Assembly (NCBI RefSeq): GCF_049306965.1
Contig: NC_133197.1
Span: forward strand, 7,834,001 to 7,898,000
Reading direction: 5' to 3'
Origin: Danio rerio
Taxonomy: Eukaryota > Chordata > Actinopteri > Cypriniformes > Danionidae
Length of the DNA stretch: 64,000 nt
Under the pieces are notes generated by a model, which saw only the letters and a program-made list of their open reading frames with translations, ran no database searches and was not told the origin of the DNA. The position numbers were made by a program, and so were the translations under genes. Shown piece after piece: positions 13,727 to 28,100 of this stretch (position 1 is its first letter; each line of letters starts with the position of its first letter).

Positions 13727-13995
13727 TAACTCCCCTAGACTTAAACAGTTGAGTTTTACCATTTTTATACCATTCATTTGATTTCAGCCAAATTTAGCTT
13801 AGCTTAGCATAGATCATTGAATTGGATTAGACCATTAGCATGTCAAAAATGAGTAAATAGTTTAGATAGCTTTCCAATTTAAAACTAGACTCACCTGTAG
13901 TTACATTGTGTACTAAGATCAACAGAAAATGAAAAATGTATATTTTCTAGGCCGTTATGTCTAGGAACTATACTCTAATTCTGGCAAAATATTGA
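13727..13995. repeat. Dispersed repeat B, copy 1
   Basis: A segment containing cagttgagttttaccattt, ttagcttagcttagcatag and ggattagaccattagcat recurs at about 26592-26833 and 27150-27215, where it is interrupted by an RTE LINE fragment. Class not determined. The stretch between this copy and 14960 shows nothing further that I recognise. Confidence 0.6.
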
Positions 13996-14959
13996 GGAAT
14001 TTGGTTGCCGTACCATGGCTACAGCAGGCCCAATATGAGTTGCTATTCTATTCAAAAGCAAACAAAAAGTTTTTTTTATTGAATACAGCAAAACTCATTC
14101 ATTAATGCTAAATTTTAAATAAAGTGCTTTATTGGATGTGAAAAAGTGCAATAAAAAGGCATAATGCTTACAATTTCAAAGTAAAATACAAAATGTTACT
14201 TTAGTGTAGATGAGTAGTTGGCTAATTGCCATAATTGTCATACACACTGAAATTGAATAAATGTGGCACAGATGTTTACATACATGAGGAGAAGGTCGTG
14301 TGAGGTTATAATTGCTAAATTTGTGTTGATTAAAATTCAAAGCAGCATACACAATGGTTAGAAAAATACTACTGTGGTAAAATAAAGCAATAAACCCAGA
14401 GAAGCCATGTTTTACAGTGTATATTTAACAACTGAGTAGCGTTATAACATAATATAACATTGAGCAGAGTGCCTAAACTCCCTTATAGCTGCTCTAAATT
14501 CACTGTAAACAATGACTTCACAGGATTTATCTCTTTTATAAAACGGTTAGTTCAAATACATAGCAAAGACTCACCAAATAACGGAAATCAAACACAACTG
14601 TCCTTAGCTCAATACTAAAAAAAGTCACAGAGTTTGTAGAGTATTCCTTCAAAGGCTACTCAACCAATCAGAATCAAGAATTAATCACTGTCTATTTTAT
14701 AATACATATTATAAAAGCCATATATGATACTTTGGTCGTAGACTGTCTACGTCAATACAAAATTCAAGCTACGAAAGTCATACAGCTAAGACAGTAATTA
14801 GTGTGATGTGTGACATACTCAAAAGTATTAATTCACTTTCACTTTTTCAATTCACTTTCACTGAAGCCATAGTACGATTGGCGTCCTCAAACAAAATACT
14901 TTTTTGTTTCACTGGACGGATTCAGGAGTAAATGTTGTAAGGTAAATTGTGTTGATGTA

Positions 14960-15499
14960 CAGTTAAAGTCAGAATTATTAGTCCCGTTTGACCTTTTTTT
15001 GCTTTTTTAAATATTTCCCAAATGATGTTTAACAGGGCAAGGAAATTTTCACAGTATGTCCGATAATAGTTTTCCTTCTGAAGAGAGTCTTATTTGTTTT
15101 AGTGCAGCTAAAATAAAAGTAGTTGTTGATTTTTTTTTAAAGACTTTTTTAAGGACAAAACTATTAGCCCCTTTAAGCCATTTTTTTATTTGAAAATCTA
15201 CACAACAAACCATCTTTATACAATAACTTGCCTAATTACCCTAACTTGCCTAGTTAACCTAATTAAGCCTTTAAATGTCACTTTAAGCTGTATAGAAGTG
15301 TCTTGAAAAATCTCTAGTCAAATATTATGTACTGTCATCATGGCAAAGATAAAATAAATCAGTTATTAGAAATTAGTTATTAAAACTTTTATGTTTAGAA
15401 ATGTGTTGAAACAAATCTCTCTGTTAAACAGAAATTAGGGAAAGAAATAAACAGGGGGTCTAATAATTCATGGGGGGCTAATAATTCTGACTTCAACTG
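14960..15499. mobile_element. TA-flanked MITE, family 1 copy a
   Basis: Inverted ends cagttaaagtcagaattatt and aataattctgacttcaactg are flanked by TA, as for Tc1/mariner-type insertions. Two more copies occur at 16786-17326 and 24618-25133. The internal sequence is shared, including ttgcctaattaccctaactt and gtcaaatattatgtactgtc. It is non-coding. Confidence 0.75.
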
Positions 15500-15562
15500 T
15501 AACTATAGTGCAAATTTTGATGATGTCACAGTGATTGACAACAGTGGGTGTGTCTTATCTCA

Positions 15563-18500
15563 TTAAAGTGAACTCGTCCCCTTTATGCTAGTCATCCTGA
15601 CAGGAGCTTCTTCACTCAACAGCTGCATGTCTACAGTAGATGACTCAATCACTTCCTTTTCTGCTAATAAAACAAAAAAAAAATACAGACAACAACAAAT
15701 TACTGAGAAAAATGATCTGGATTTAGTCATATTGACAGTATGTGACACATCAACCTTAATGTCAAGCATTTGCAATATACAAAATATTTAACACACATTT
15801 AGAAGCACATTTGATAATTCAGTTTAAGCTCTTTTTTAACAAACAAATGTGACTGATAGTTAATGGTCATATATACTGTGTTTGAAAACTGAATGAAGAT
15901 CACACACACATCGGACCAACAAATTGCTTTAAGGATATTCAAAAAAATAGACTCACCATTCATTTCCTCCTCCTCTGATGTTATGCTCACTTTACTTGTC
16001 ACTGCAGCGCATGGAAACAAATTTACAAAGAAAATTTTGCCATTGGAGTTTTTCATAATAACAAAATATCACAAATAATTTTGTCAATTTATTATAAGTA
16101 CAGAAAATCAAAAATACAACTGAAATGACTATACAATTATAAAAACATTAAATATAAAAAATTCCTTTGGATGTTTGGGCATCTCTGTAGCTCAGTGGTT
16201 AGCACTGTCACCTCACAGCAAGAAGGTTGCTGGTTTGAGTCCCGGCTGGACCAGTTGGCATTTCTGTTTTGAGTTTGCTCTGAGTGCTTTTGTTTCCCCC
16301 ATAGTCAAAAGGCATGCACTATAGGTGAATTGGATTATCTTAATTGGCCGTAGTGTATGAGTGAGAGTGAATGTGAGAGTGTATGAGTGTTTCCCAGTGC
16401 GGGGTTGCAGCTGGAAGGGCATCCGCTGCGTAAAACATTTGCTGGATAAGTTGAACAACAGATCTGTTATTGGATTCAGTTCATTCGGATTGATAAAAAG
16501 CAGTAATATTTCAGTTTTGCTTGTAAAGCTGTTTTTTCTTTGACTCTTAAAGTGTCTGTATTTTACTTTTATGAATCGCCAAGGACCCCAATTTCAGATA
16601 AAAAAATTATAATCAAATAAAAACATACCTACATTTTCATTTAAAAATGGCTTTTGCTGCTTCTTCAAACTACTTATTTTAAATGAGCTGAAGCAACACA
16701 ATACTTGAGGTATTTTTGAGACAACTTAATTGTTTTAAATTCAATCCCCTTTTATAATTCAGTACAATTTTGTAAAAATTGTGTACAGTTGAAGTCAGAA
16801 TTAATAGCCAGAATTTAAAGAAGTCAGAATTATTTTTCTTTTTAAAATATTTTCCAAACGAAGTTTAACAGAGCAAGAACGTTTTCACAGTATGCCTGAT
16901 AATATTTTTTCTTCAGGGGAAAGTCTTATTTGTTTTATTTCGGCTAGAATAAAAGTAGTTCTAAATTCTTAATGAACCATTTTAAGGTCAAAATTATTAG
17001 CCCCCTTAAGCTATATTTTTTTCGACTGTCTACAGAACGAACCATCGTTATATATCCAATAACTTGCCTAATTACCCTAACCTAACCAGTCGACCTAATT
17101 TACCTAGTTAAGCCTTTAAATGTCACTTTTAGCTGTATAGAAGTGTCTTGAAAAATATCTAGTCAAATATTATTTACTGTCATCATGGCAAAGATAAAAT
17201 AAATCAGTTATTAGAGATGATTTATTAAAACTGTTATGTTTAGAAATGTGTTGAAAAAAATCTTCTCTCTGTTAAACAGAAACTGGGGAAAAATAAACAG
17301 GGGGTTAATAATTCTGACTTCAACTGTATCTATTATGTATTATAAAACTAAGTATGCAGTAAACTGAATAGATTTGTGTTGTGACAACATGAAGGAATTG
17401 AGTGGAGCCCAACATATTTTTACTATATGGGATCCACACTTCATTGTAAAAAGTGATTAGTTACTAAAAGCAAGTAAACCAATTGCCTTAAAAGCAACAC
17501 GTTGACTTCACAAAAATAATGTAAACAAACCTATTGTAACTTGGAACTGTTAAGTTGACTTAATTTTTATGAATATGCTAGTTGTACTCATTCTTTTATA
17601 ACCAACTAATCCTTTTTACAGTATCAGACTTTTTTAGCACGTCTGTTTTCAAAAAATTACTGTAATTATTACAATATTACATATTTGGTGGTTCATTACG
17701 TCTATAAAATCTACAACTATAATCCTGTATTGAATTTAAAAGACAAGCTGGAGTCTGGAAGAGCAGATTTATTTTAGTTTATGTCATTTTGCTAGATAAC
17801 GAAAAAAAACAAATATAATAAAGCTGTATTGGGAAAAAGTGATTAGTGTACTTTTATTTTTTTATTTTTTAAAAACTAGCATACAATTACAACTAGCATA
17901 CAATAAGCATAATTTGAAAAATTAAGTCAACTTAACAGTTCCAAGTTACAACGGGTTTACTTACATTATTTTTGTAAAGTCAACATGTAGCTTTTTAAGG
18001 CAACTGGTTTACTCGCTTTAAGTAACTAATCACTTTTTAAAGTGTATCAATTGGTGAATCACATTTAGAAACTAAGCGAACTCATAATTTTGCTTTTTAA
18101 TTGAACATAAAACAATTAAGCTGTTGCTGAAAATCTCAAGAATTGTGTTTATTCAGCTAATTTAATTAATTAGTTTGAACAGGCACCTTATCAATGTCAG
18201 CTGGGAACTTCACTCCTTTGCTTTAGGTAGGCTACGTTATGTAATTTTATGAGATATAATTTAATTTAATTACTTAGCATATAAATTACCATGACACCAC
18301 AAATTACCACCACATTATGCCTGCTTCTTGATTATTGCTAGTTGTTTACTACTAGTAGTAGTGAACTTACTCTGATCTGCGTTGTCTGTTCGTTAGGTGT
18401 GATGAAAACATAATTCAAATGAGCCATTTTAATCTAGATTAATTACAAGATTACAATGAGACTAATCTATATTAAAAAAAAAAATTCTATGCCCACTTCT

Positions 18501-21500
18501 TATTTTTAAGCAGTTTGAGCCAAATGAATGTTTAAAGAACAATTGTGATCCTCATTACCACATTGAGTGACTCACCTGTGGCAAAAACATTGAAGCTCTT
18601 GTTTGTAGACGTTCCTGCGCTTGTGCTGATCTTCATTTTATAGACTCCAGAGAGGTCAGTGGTGACGTTTGTGATGGTCAGTGATCCAGTCTCCTTTTCC
18701 AGCATCAGTCTGTCTTTGAATTTTCCGTTCAGAACATCGTCATGCATAGTGATCTCTCTGCTCTCTCCGTTCATTTCAGCTATAAGAGAGTTTTTATGTC
18801 CAAACTTCCATTGAATCTGATCTTCTGCCTTTACTTTATAGTCGGTGTGAAGTGTAACGTCTTCTCCTTTCTTCACTGGCACAAACTCAGCTTCAGATTA
18901 CAATGGCACACAGAAACAAGAGAAATTAAGAGATTTTAACACATTAACCCTTGTGTTTTTTTCAAATTGTTTACCCTTTTGTCCAAGAAAACATTTGCGA
19001 AAAATTTTGATTAAAAACATTATTGCCAAGCACTAATTTAAATGCGTAATAACTCAAAAAATTTATAAACAAACTCAAAAATAAGTTTCTTACCAAGCAT
19101 GACGACCTTGAATTTCTTGTATGAGGTTTTTCCACGACGGATGATCTGCGCTTTATAGACTCCAGTGTGTTCGGCTGTGATGTTACTGATGGCCAGAGAT
19201 CCAGACTCTTCCAGCGTCAGTCGGTTTGCAAATCTCCCATCAGCAGCATCATCATGCGTCTCTATAGTTCCTCCTCTGGTTTGAGCTACCAGAGTCTCAT
19301 CAACACCAAACATCCACAGGATCTGATCATCATGCTGTACTTCAGAATCAATCTCAAGAGTGACGTTCTTTCCCTCCTCCACTGATATCCTCCTTTCTTC
19401 ATTTCAGACATGGAAAAATATGGAAAATAGTGTTGCCATTATACCAAGAATGATCATTGAGATGTTGTTTCATCAGTGGTTTTACACAGAATCATCATAC
19501 TACTACAATACAAACAAGGGGTCATGGGGTGGTGCTTTTCAAGGGATTCTAGGGTTGGGAGATGTCAACCAATTTGGCATCGTACGATGTCTAATGTGAA
19601 ACATCATGATAGACGATGGTATCGTTGTCATAACCAAAGGTAAATTAATTATTTAGGAATATTTAATTAATTCATTACGAATAAATTGTTTGTAGCCTTC
19701 CGTTTCAACTACCTGACCCGCCTGGTCTTTGTTTTACCCATAAGCAAATCATAAATAAAGAGAAGTTGCACACAAATTACCACCTGTCAATCACTTTTTC
19801 TGCAGGAGGTTGGTCGGTAAAAAAGGTGCACAACCAACAGTCTCTGAGGAAAGACCGAAGCAGTGTACTGATGCTGTGACGTTACCTGATAGATTCAAAA
19901 GACCGAAGTCATTAGATAACTATAGTGAGACTTGCACTGCTCTCTCGAGCTCAGACGAGCTCATGACAGTGTGTGTGTGGTCACGTAATGTGCGTTTTTA
20001 GCAGACAGAGGGCTGTTCAGAAATGCACGGTGAAACACGGTGTGGATGTACATCATTTTCGTTGTAAAATGCCATTTTAACACTAACTGTGCGTTCACAG
20101 TGAAAGCAGTGTGAGCATCTAAGTTCTCTCTGTCTGCCCTGGTGACAATGCTGTCTGCCTTTAGCTCCGGAGGCGAGAGCGTCAAAATTCGCTACATTAA
20201 TCTCGTTTTTAAAAGGGCCGTTGCAGCATATCGGTTACATTCCTGCAAAAAGAGTGCTTTCTAGTGTGAAAATGTTGCGCACTTCTAATAAAATTAATTT
20301 AACAATGGAAGATCGAGATGCATGTGGTGAGGCTTTGCTTCACTTAATTATCCAAATGTGTCTATATGTCTAAAATATCCTAAAGCAGCAATACTGTTTT
20401 GTATTGCCGCATGTGATTCCTGCTTTTTTAAAGATAAATTTATATAGCATTAAAGCACATCAGTAACTCGCCAGAAACTTATTTAACGTATGTTCCTGTA
20501 AGAAAACATTGTAAATAATTGAAAATCCAGTGACTGCAATAATCAAACCCTTGGGAACAACTGTGGTCGGAACCAAAGTTCACAAGTCTGTGTTCTCTGA
20601 ACTCCTCTCAAGCGGTGGACGTCTTCATTCTGACTGCTTGGAAGTCAATAGACAGCGATTCTACACTTTTCTCAAAATATCTTATTTTGGATTTTACAGA
20701 ATGAAGAATGTCATGATTTGGAACAAGCACAGGGTAAGTAAATGATGACAGAACTTTCAGTTTTAGGAGCGTTTTCCCTTTTTTGCTGATCAAGCTGATC
20801 AAGCTGAATGGGGCAGCCATGGCATAATGGTTAGAAAGTGAGACTTATGATGGAGGAAATCGAAGCTTTGAGTCCCGGCAGGAAGAAATGTGTGTTCACC
20901 GCTATGTTTATGTGTGTATGATGAGCACAAATTCTGAGTATGGATCACCATACTTACAAATTAACTGGATACAAAAACAAATTAATAAATGTATAATGAA
21001 GAACAACTGTAAATCATAATTTATTGTGCTGATTTGCTCTACTTACCATTGACGGAAACCATCCTGTGTCCAAAGTGAGTCCTTTTGCAGTTCATTGTCT
21101 GGATTTCAAAGGTTCCGGAGTCTTCAGGGCCAGTTTTGATGATGGTCAGAGATCCAGTCTGATGATCCAGCCTCAGTCTGTCTCTGAATCTCCCGTTAAC
21201 ATTACCATCATATGTAAGAATCTCTCCGGTCGCTCCGCTGATTTCAGCTATGGGTGACTTCAGGCACTCATCTCCAAACAGCCACTTCACATGCACATTT
21301 TCATCCAGTTCGGTACCAGAATTTAGGGTGACATCATCTCCCTCCATCACCAACATCCTCCAATCTTCCTCTGAGAAATCTGCATGTAGAAAGAGACAAT
21401 TCTAAACCCTGAACCTTTAAGCTAATTTTTTCACCATCAGATCGAACAATTCCATTTTTTTATGCTGATTTTACTTCATCAAACAGCAGAACAGTAGAGC

Positions 21501-22111
21501 ATTTCAGCTATGGAAACTGTAAAATAGTTTGATTCTAAAATGATCAGAGAAATTTTCTTTCACACTTAAAATAACAGTTTTAAATATTCAAATTTCATCA
21601 GGGTTATTCCACCAAATATTGATCTGTTAAATGTATCAAAAATCCAAACATTGTAATCTAGAAATGCACCAATACAAAATTTTTGACCTATACCGAAAAC
21701 CGATATCTTTAGATTTTGAGCCCGATAGCTAATATATTAGAATTTTTCAAAATATTCTGTATGATTGCAAAAACTAAAGTTGAACACATACAGTACTGCG
21801 AACAATCAATTTTATATTAAAAGCTGACCTCTGAACTTAACTCTCTTTTATATAACAAAATCTACATAGACATAAATAAAGCAACCAAGTCACTGAACAT
21901 TAACCAAACTCTAAGTACCAGTAAAATAATAATTAGAAAGTGTCAACCAGGTAGTATGTAAAGTGGTCCAACCACTTTAAATAATGAACAATTTATCAGC
22001 TTACAGATATCGGCCTAATTGTGTTATCATACTGAAAACATAACAATAAAAATAGCAATTATTGCTCGATATTGATGTTGCTATTGGTATCATGTTGTAT
22101 AAAATGAATTT

Positions 22112-22188
<77 letters not shown>

Positions 22189-25100
22189 GCATCACTATCG
22201 ATACAGTGTTGTCTAAAAATGAATTTCAACATGTCTGAAACATGCCACCTTAATTTATTTTATTTATCGGCTGATTTAAATATGGCCACCGATATATATT
22301 GGGCATCTCTATTGTTTTTTCTAAAAATGAATTTCATTATGTCTGAAAGCATAGCACTTGTTTGTTACTTGATGCCAAAAAGTTATATTAATTGGCTAAT
22401 ATCAATATGGCCCCCAATATATATCAGGCATCCCTACCAGTATTGTGTTGTCTAAAAAATGGATTTCAGCATGTTTGAAAACATGACACTTGTAGTTAAT
22501 TTATGCAAACAAAGTGTTATATTTATTGGCTGTTGTTGATATATTTTGTGCATCAATATTGGCATTGTATTGTCTATATAGGAATTTTAAAATGTCTGAA
22601 AACACAGCATTTTTTTTTATTTTTTATGAAAAAAAGTTGTTTATCAGCTGATATCGGTATGGCCACTGATATATATTGGGCATCTCTCTGTATTTTGCCA
22701 TCTAGGAATGGATTTCAACATGATTGAAAACATGGGTGTGTTTTTGTTATTTGATGCAAAAATAAGGAGTTATAATTATCCTCCGATATCGATATCCCCC
22801 TAAAATATTGTGTTGTCAAAAAAAATTAATTTTGACATGCCTAAAACAAAGAACTTTTTTGTTTTTTGATTAAAAAATATATACTTATCAGCTGATATTG
22901 ATACGGCCACCGATACAGTATATCATACATCAATATCGGTGTTCTGTTAATTTCAACATGTCTGAAAACATGACACTTTTTTGTTATTTAATGCAAAATT
23001 TTTTTAGATTTTTCAGCTGATATCAATATAGCTACTGATATACTGTATATCAGGCATACCTATTAATGCTGTGTCATCTTGAAATAGATTTCAACATGTT
23101 TGAAAACCTGACACTTGTTGTTATTTGATGCAAACAAAGAGTTATATTTAGAGGCTGTTATTGATATGACCGCCGATATATTGTGCATCAATATTGGCAT
23201 TATATTGTATATAAAGGAATTTGAACATGTTTAAAAACACAGCACTTTTTTAATATTTTATGAAACAAAAAGTTATATTTATCAGCTGATATCTGTATGG
23301 CCACTGATATATATCGGATATCTCTCACTGTATTTTGTCATCTAGAAATGGATTTCAACATGTTTGAAAACATGGTGTGTTTTTGTTGTTTAATGCAAAA
23401 ATAATGAGTTATAATTATGGGCCGATATCGATATTGCCACCAAAATATTTTGCATGTATATTGGTATTGTGTTGTCTAAAAATGAATTTTTACATGTCTA
23501 AAACAAAGTACTTTTTTGTTTTTTGATAAAAAAAGTTATACTTATCGGTTGATATTGATATAACCACCGATACAGTAACATGACACTTTTTTGATATTTA
23601 ATGCAAAAAATGGTTAATTTTTCAGCTAATATCAATATAGCTACCGATAAACTGTATATTGGGCATCCCTTCTGATACTGTGTCATCTAAAAATAGATGT
23701 CAACATGTTTGAAAACATGACACTTTTTTGTTATTTAATGCAAAAAAATGGTTGATTTTTCAGCTAATGTCAATATAGCTACCGATAAACTGTATATTGG
23801 GCATCCCTTCTGATACTGTGTCATCTGAAAATAGATGTCAACATGTTTGAAAACATGACACTTTTTGTTATTAGATGCAATAATAAAGATGAGTTATATT
23901 TATCGGCCGATATCGATTTGTCCCCTGATATATTATGAAAATCGTTATAGTGTTATGTAAAAATTCATTTCAAAATGTCTAAAACAATACACTTTTGTCA
24001 TTTAATTTAAAAAATATATATTTTTTAAATTTGGAAGAAGTGTCATTAATTATTTAGAGATTAAAACTAACATTACATTTTATGTAAACACATACTGTAA
24101 CTATAAAATGTAAATCCAAGAATATAAGAATCGTAATCTCTTAATTTTTTCCACAGCTCTATAAAACAGATTAAGTTTTGACCATATCACTCAACCCAAA
24201 AGGAGTTACTCACCACTGACGACAACATGGAATCTTTTGTAAAAGGTAAACCCGCCAATTCTCCGGACCTTTAATATATAGTATCCGAAATGGTCAAGTC
24301 CGGTGTTTCTGATGGTCAGAGATGCAGTCTCATCCAGCATCAGTCTGTCAGTGAATATCCCATGAGCATCAAACGTCTCTCTGACCTCTTGCTTGATTTC
24401 AGCAATAAAAGCACTTCTATTTTCAAATGTCCAGACGATGTGATCTTCTGCCAATATTTGAGCATCACTATGCAGTGTGACATCATCACCCAATTTCACC
24501 ATCACAGTCTTGTTTTCATCTGTAACAGCATACAAACCGTCAATGCCATGAGAAGGCTTTGAATATAGTAAATGAGATACTTTAATTACACACACACACT
24601 CCTTTTCGACAGCTATAGTTGAACTAGGAATTATTAGCCCCCCTGAATAATTTTTCCCCAATTTCTGTTCAACAAAGGGAATATTTTTCAACACATTTCT
24701 AAACATAATAGTTTTTATAACTCATTTCTAATAACTGATTTATTTTATCCTAGACATAATGACAGTAAATAATACTTGACTAGATATTTTCCAAGACACT
24801 TTACAGCTTAAAGTGAGATTTTAAAGGCTTAACTAGGTTAATTAGGTTAACTAGGCAGGTTGGAGTAATTAGGCAAGTTATTGTATAACAATGGTTTGTT
24901 CTGTAGACTACGTAAAAATATAAATCTTAAACGGGCTAATAATATTGATCTTAAAATAACTTTTTAAAAAAAACTGCTTTTATTCTAGCTGAAATAAAAC
25001 AAACAAGACTTTCTCCAGAAGAAAGAAATATTATCAGACATACTGTGAAAGTTTCCTTGCTCTATTAAACATCATTCTGGAAATATTTATAGAAAATAAA

Positions 25101-28100
25101 TCAAAGAGGGGCTAATAATTATGACTTCAACTGTATATGACACCCATATAACAGAACACTTTTTGGACAGATGTTTGTTCAAACATTGTTTCAAACATTT
25201 ATGACTTCCTTTCCTCAGTTTAACTCAAATTAGGGTATTTTGAAGAAAGCTATAAACCATTGACTTCCACAGTATTTGTTTGTCCTACTTTGGAAGTCAA
25301 TAGTTACAGCTTTTCAGCTTTTTCCAACAAATATTCATTTGTTTTCAACAGAACAATGAAAGGGTTTGGAACCACTTGAGGGTGAGTAAATAGTTAGTAA
25401 ATTGTCATTTTTTGGGTGAACTTTGCCTTTAAATACGCTGAGATTCAGTGATTAGTATATAAGTGTCATTCAGATCAATGAGTGAGAATTACATGCCTCA
25501 TTAATTCACTAAATTAAATCACAAGCACATACTGCAATTAGATTATACATTAACTCTCCACTGATCTGGAGTAAATCTCTGTGATTTTTATTTAAAAACT
25601 AATTTCGAGAGGATCATGTGCTTATGATTGCTTGCAGCTGATCCCACACTATCCAATTTATGATTCACCAATCAGATGACTCCTAGCCACTATAAATGCC
25701 CAAGGTTTTATACCACAGTCATCTTCGTTTTGAGGAATTACCCCTTCCACCCCTACTCCTCCTCCATTCCTAGATGGGTGGCATGGTGGCCCAGTGGTGA
25801 GCACTGTTGCCTCACAGCAAGAAAGTCTTTGGTTCTGGTTATTACCAAATCAGCTGACATTTCTGTGGGGAGTTTGCACGTTCTCCCTGTGCTCATGTGG
25901 GTTTCCTCCCACAGTCCAAAAACATGCAACTTAAGGTAATTGACTAATCCAAATCAGCACCATAGACATGCACTTAGTAGGTAGTTATCTCTTAAGAGCA
26001 ATCACTATCTGTTCATTGGCTACTACAGCAGGGGAGTTCTTGAGTCCTACCTGAGCTCAAACTCCCCTTTCGCCTTGCAACGGAAGGGAGCCCCGAGCTC
26101 CGGGGTCTTATGAGCTCAGGGCTCTCTCCCGGGACAGCATGCCAAACAAGCTTTATAATCAACCATCAGCTAAGTGTGAAATCTTAAACTGCTATCAACT
26201 GCAATACTTACATGTTTGTAATCGTAGTTCAGAGATCTTGGAGCGATAGCATGAAGCACCGATTACAGATACAGCCAAGAGCAGCAGAAAGCTAACAACA
26301 ATTCCTGCTATAGAGCCTGGAGATAGACCTAGAACTGCAATAACATTAACAAATAGACATTATGAATATGTCTGATCATTGACATTTGATCATAGCATAA
26401 TCCTTCAAAGGAACACATCCCGTTTTTTTGGAAATAGGCTCATTCAGCAATTCTCAATAGCTGATTATGACTAAATATATGATTATGTATTAACAGTGAG
26501 ACATTTAGCAAAACCTGCTACTGCATGCGCCTTTTTGACTAGCCTGTAAAACATTCAACATTACATGGCTTGGTATTAAGTTGCTATAACCTTAAAGAAC
26601 ACTTCACTTTTTTGACAGCTTATTTTAAAGCTCCGAAAGAGTTAAACACTTGAGTTTTACCATTTTCGAATCCATTCAACTTGTCTCCAATACTGCAAAA
26701 AGCCCTTTTAGCTTAGCTTAGCATAAATCATTTAATCGGATTAGACCATTAGCATCTCACCAATTTTTTTTTTTTATAATAAATATATTTTTATATTTTT
26801 CCTATTTAAATCTTGACACTTCTGTAGTTACACAGTCCAACCAAGATTATTTACTAATTTTCCTCCCCTTTTCCAGGGCCAGGTCTCAGGGGCAGCAGTC
26901 TGAGGAGAGAGCCCCAGACTTCCCTCTCCCCAGACACTTCCTCCAGGGAAACCTGAGGCGTTCTCAGGCCAGCCGAGAAACATAGTCTCTCCAGCATGTC
27001 CTGGATCTTCCCTGAGGCCTCCTCCTGGTGGGACATTCCTGGAAGACCTCCCTATGTAGGTGTCCAAGAGGCATCCGAAACAGATGCCCGAGCCACTTCA
27101 GCTGACTTTTCCAAGAAAATGAAGTCCAAGAAAATTAATAGTTGTTATTTTCTAGGTCGATAGGGCTAGGAACTATACTCTCATTCTGGTGTCATAATCA
27201 AGGATCTTTTTATTATATTAGGACTGAGTCCCCAAAAAAGTGGTGTGTTCCTTTGATGTCACATCATCAGAATTATTCAAAGCTGAGTTACTCACCACTA
27301 ACAGCAATGCTGAATTTCTTGTAAACCGTGTCTTTGCTGCTGCTGATCTTCACTATATAAAGCCCAGAGTCTGAGTTTCTCATGTTCTTGATGGTCAAAG
27401 ATCCAGTCTGATCCAGTTCCAGTCTGTGTACGAATCTCTCTTCGGTATCAATAAACGATGAACTCTTGGTCTCTGTGTCACGCTTGGCAATGAGTTTTCC
27501 TTCATCTCCAAACCTCCACACCATCAGCTCATCTCCATGTAGTTCAGTAACATCAGTGTGAAGAATGGCAGAATCTCCTTCCATCACTGACAAGCTCTTG
27601 ATTTCAGCTTGACCAGCATCAGACGGTGACTCTACATGAATTGGATTCACAGAAAAAGATTTAAACACAACACTGCTGCTGGTGGTAATATAGTATGGAA
27701 GTTTACAAATTTAACTGTGGTCTTTAAACTTTTTTAAAGTCTGAAATATTTGATTCTGATTGATCAGTTGTGACATTCTAAAGAAGGGGTCACCAAACTT
27801 GTTCCTGGAGGGCCGGTGTCCTGCAGATTTTAGCTCCAACCCTAATCAAATGCACCTGATCAAGCTAATCAAGGTCTTACTAGGTATATTCGAAACACCC
27901 AGGCAGGTGTGTTGAGGCAAATTGGAGCTAAACCCTGATGAGACACCGGCCCTCCAAGACCGAGATTGGTGACCCCTGTTCTAAAGTATGTTATTCTAAA
28001 ATAACAACCTCTGAATAACACGGGCTCATCAGAGTACTTCAAATCACTTTGGTGATCAGTAAACATGTTCACATTGATGTTTGTATCTTTGTCTGCCGCT

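Larger units (their letters stand above)
18576..24519 (-). other. Cassette of four downstream Ig exons (Ig3-Ig6)
   Basis: Four phase-1 exons of 306, 333, 303 and 315 bp each encode one complete V-like domain and have good donors (Ig3 gtgagt, Ig4 gtaagt, Ig5 gtaaga, Ig6 gtgagt). None carries a stop. Ig3, Ig5 and Ig6 have no cysteine; Ig4 has two at non-canonical places (DECL and MNCK). They lie 3' of the only transmembrane exon seen. Because each exon is symmetric, any subset can be included or skipped in frame. They may be alternative ectodomain exons, a secreted isoform, or the remains of a second gene without its own signal and TM exons. Confidence 0.7.

Noticed and set aside
16620-16690. 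Possible extra cytoplasmic exon of the Ig gene on the - strand (LKKQQKPFLNEN with a donor-like gtaggt)
   Set aside because: The acceptor gives the wrong phase for the phase-1 pattern of every neighbouring exon, and the in-phase reading meets a stop.
16002-18575. Search for a second transmembrane exon behind Ig6
   Set aside because: No hydrophobic stretch with splice sites and phase 1 was found on the - strand; the space is filled by a SINE, a MITE and a long-inverted-repeat element.
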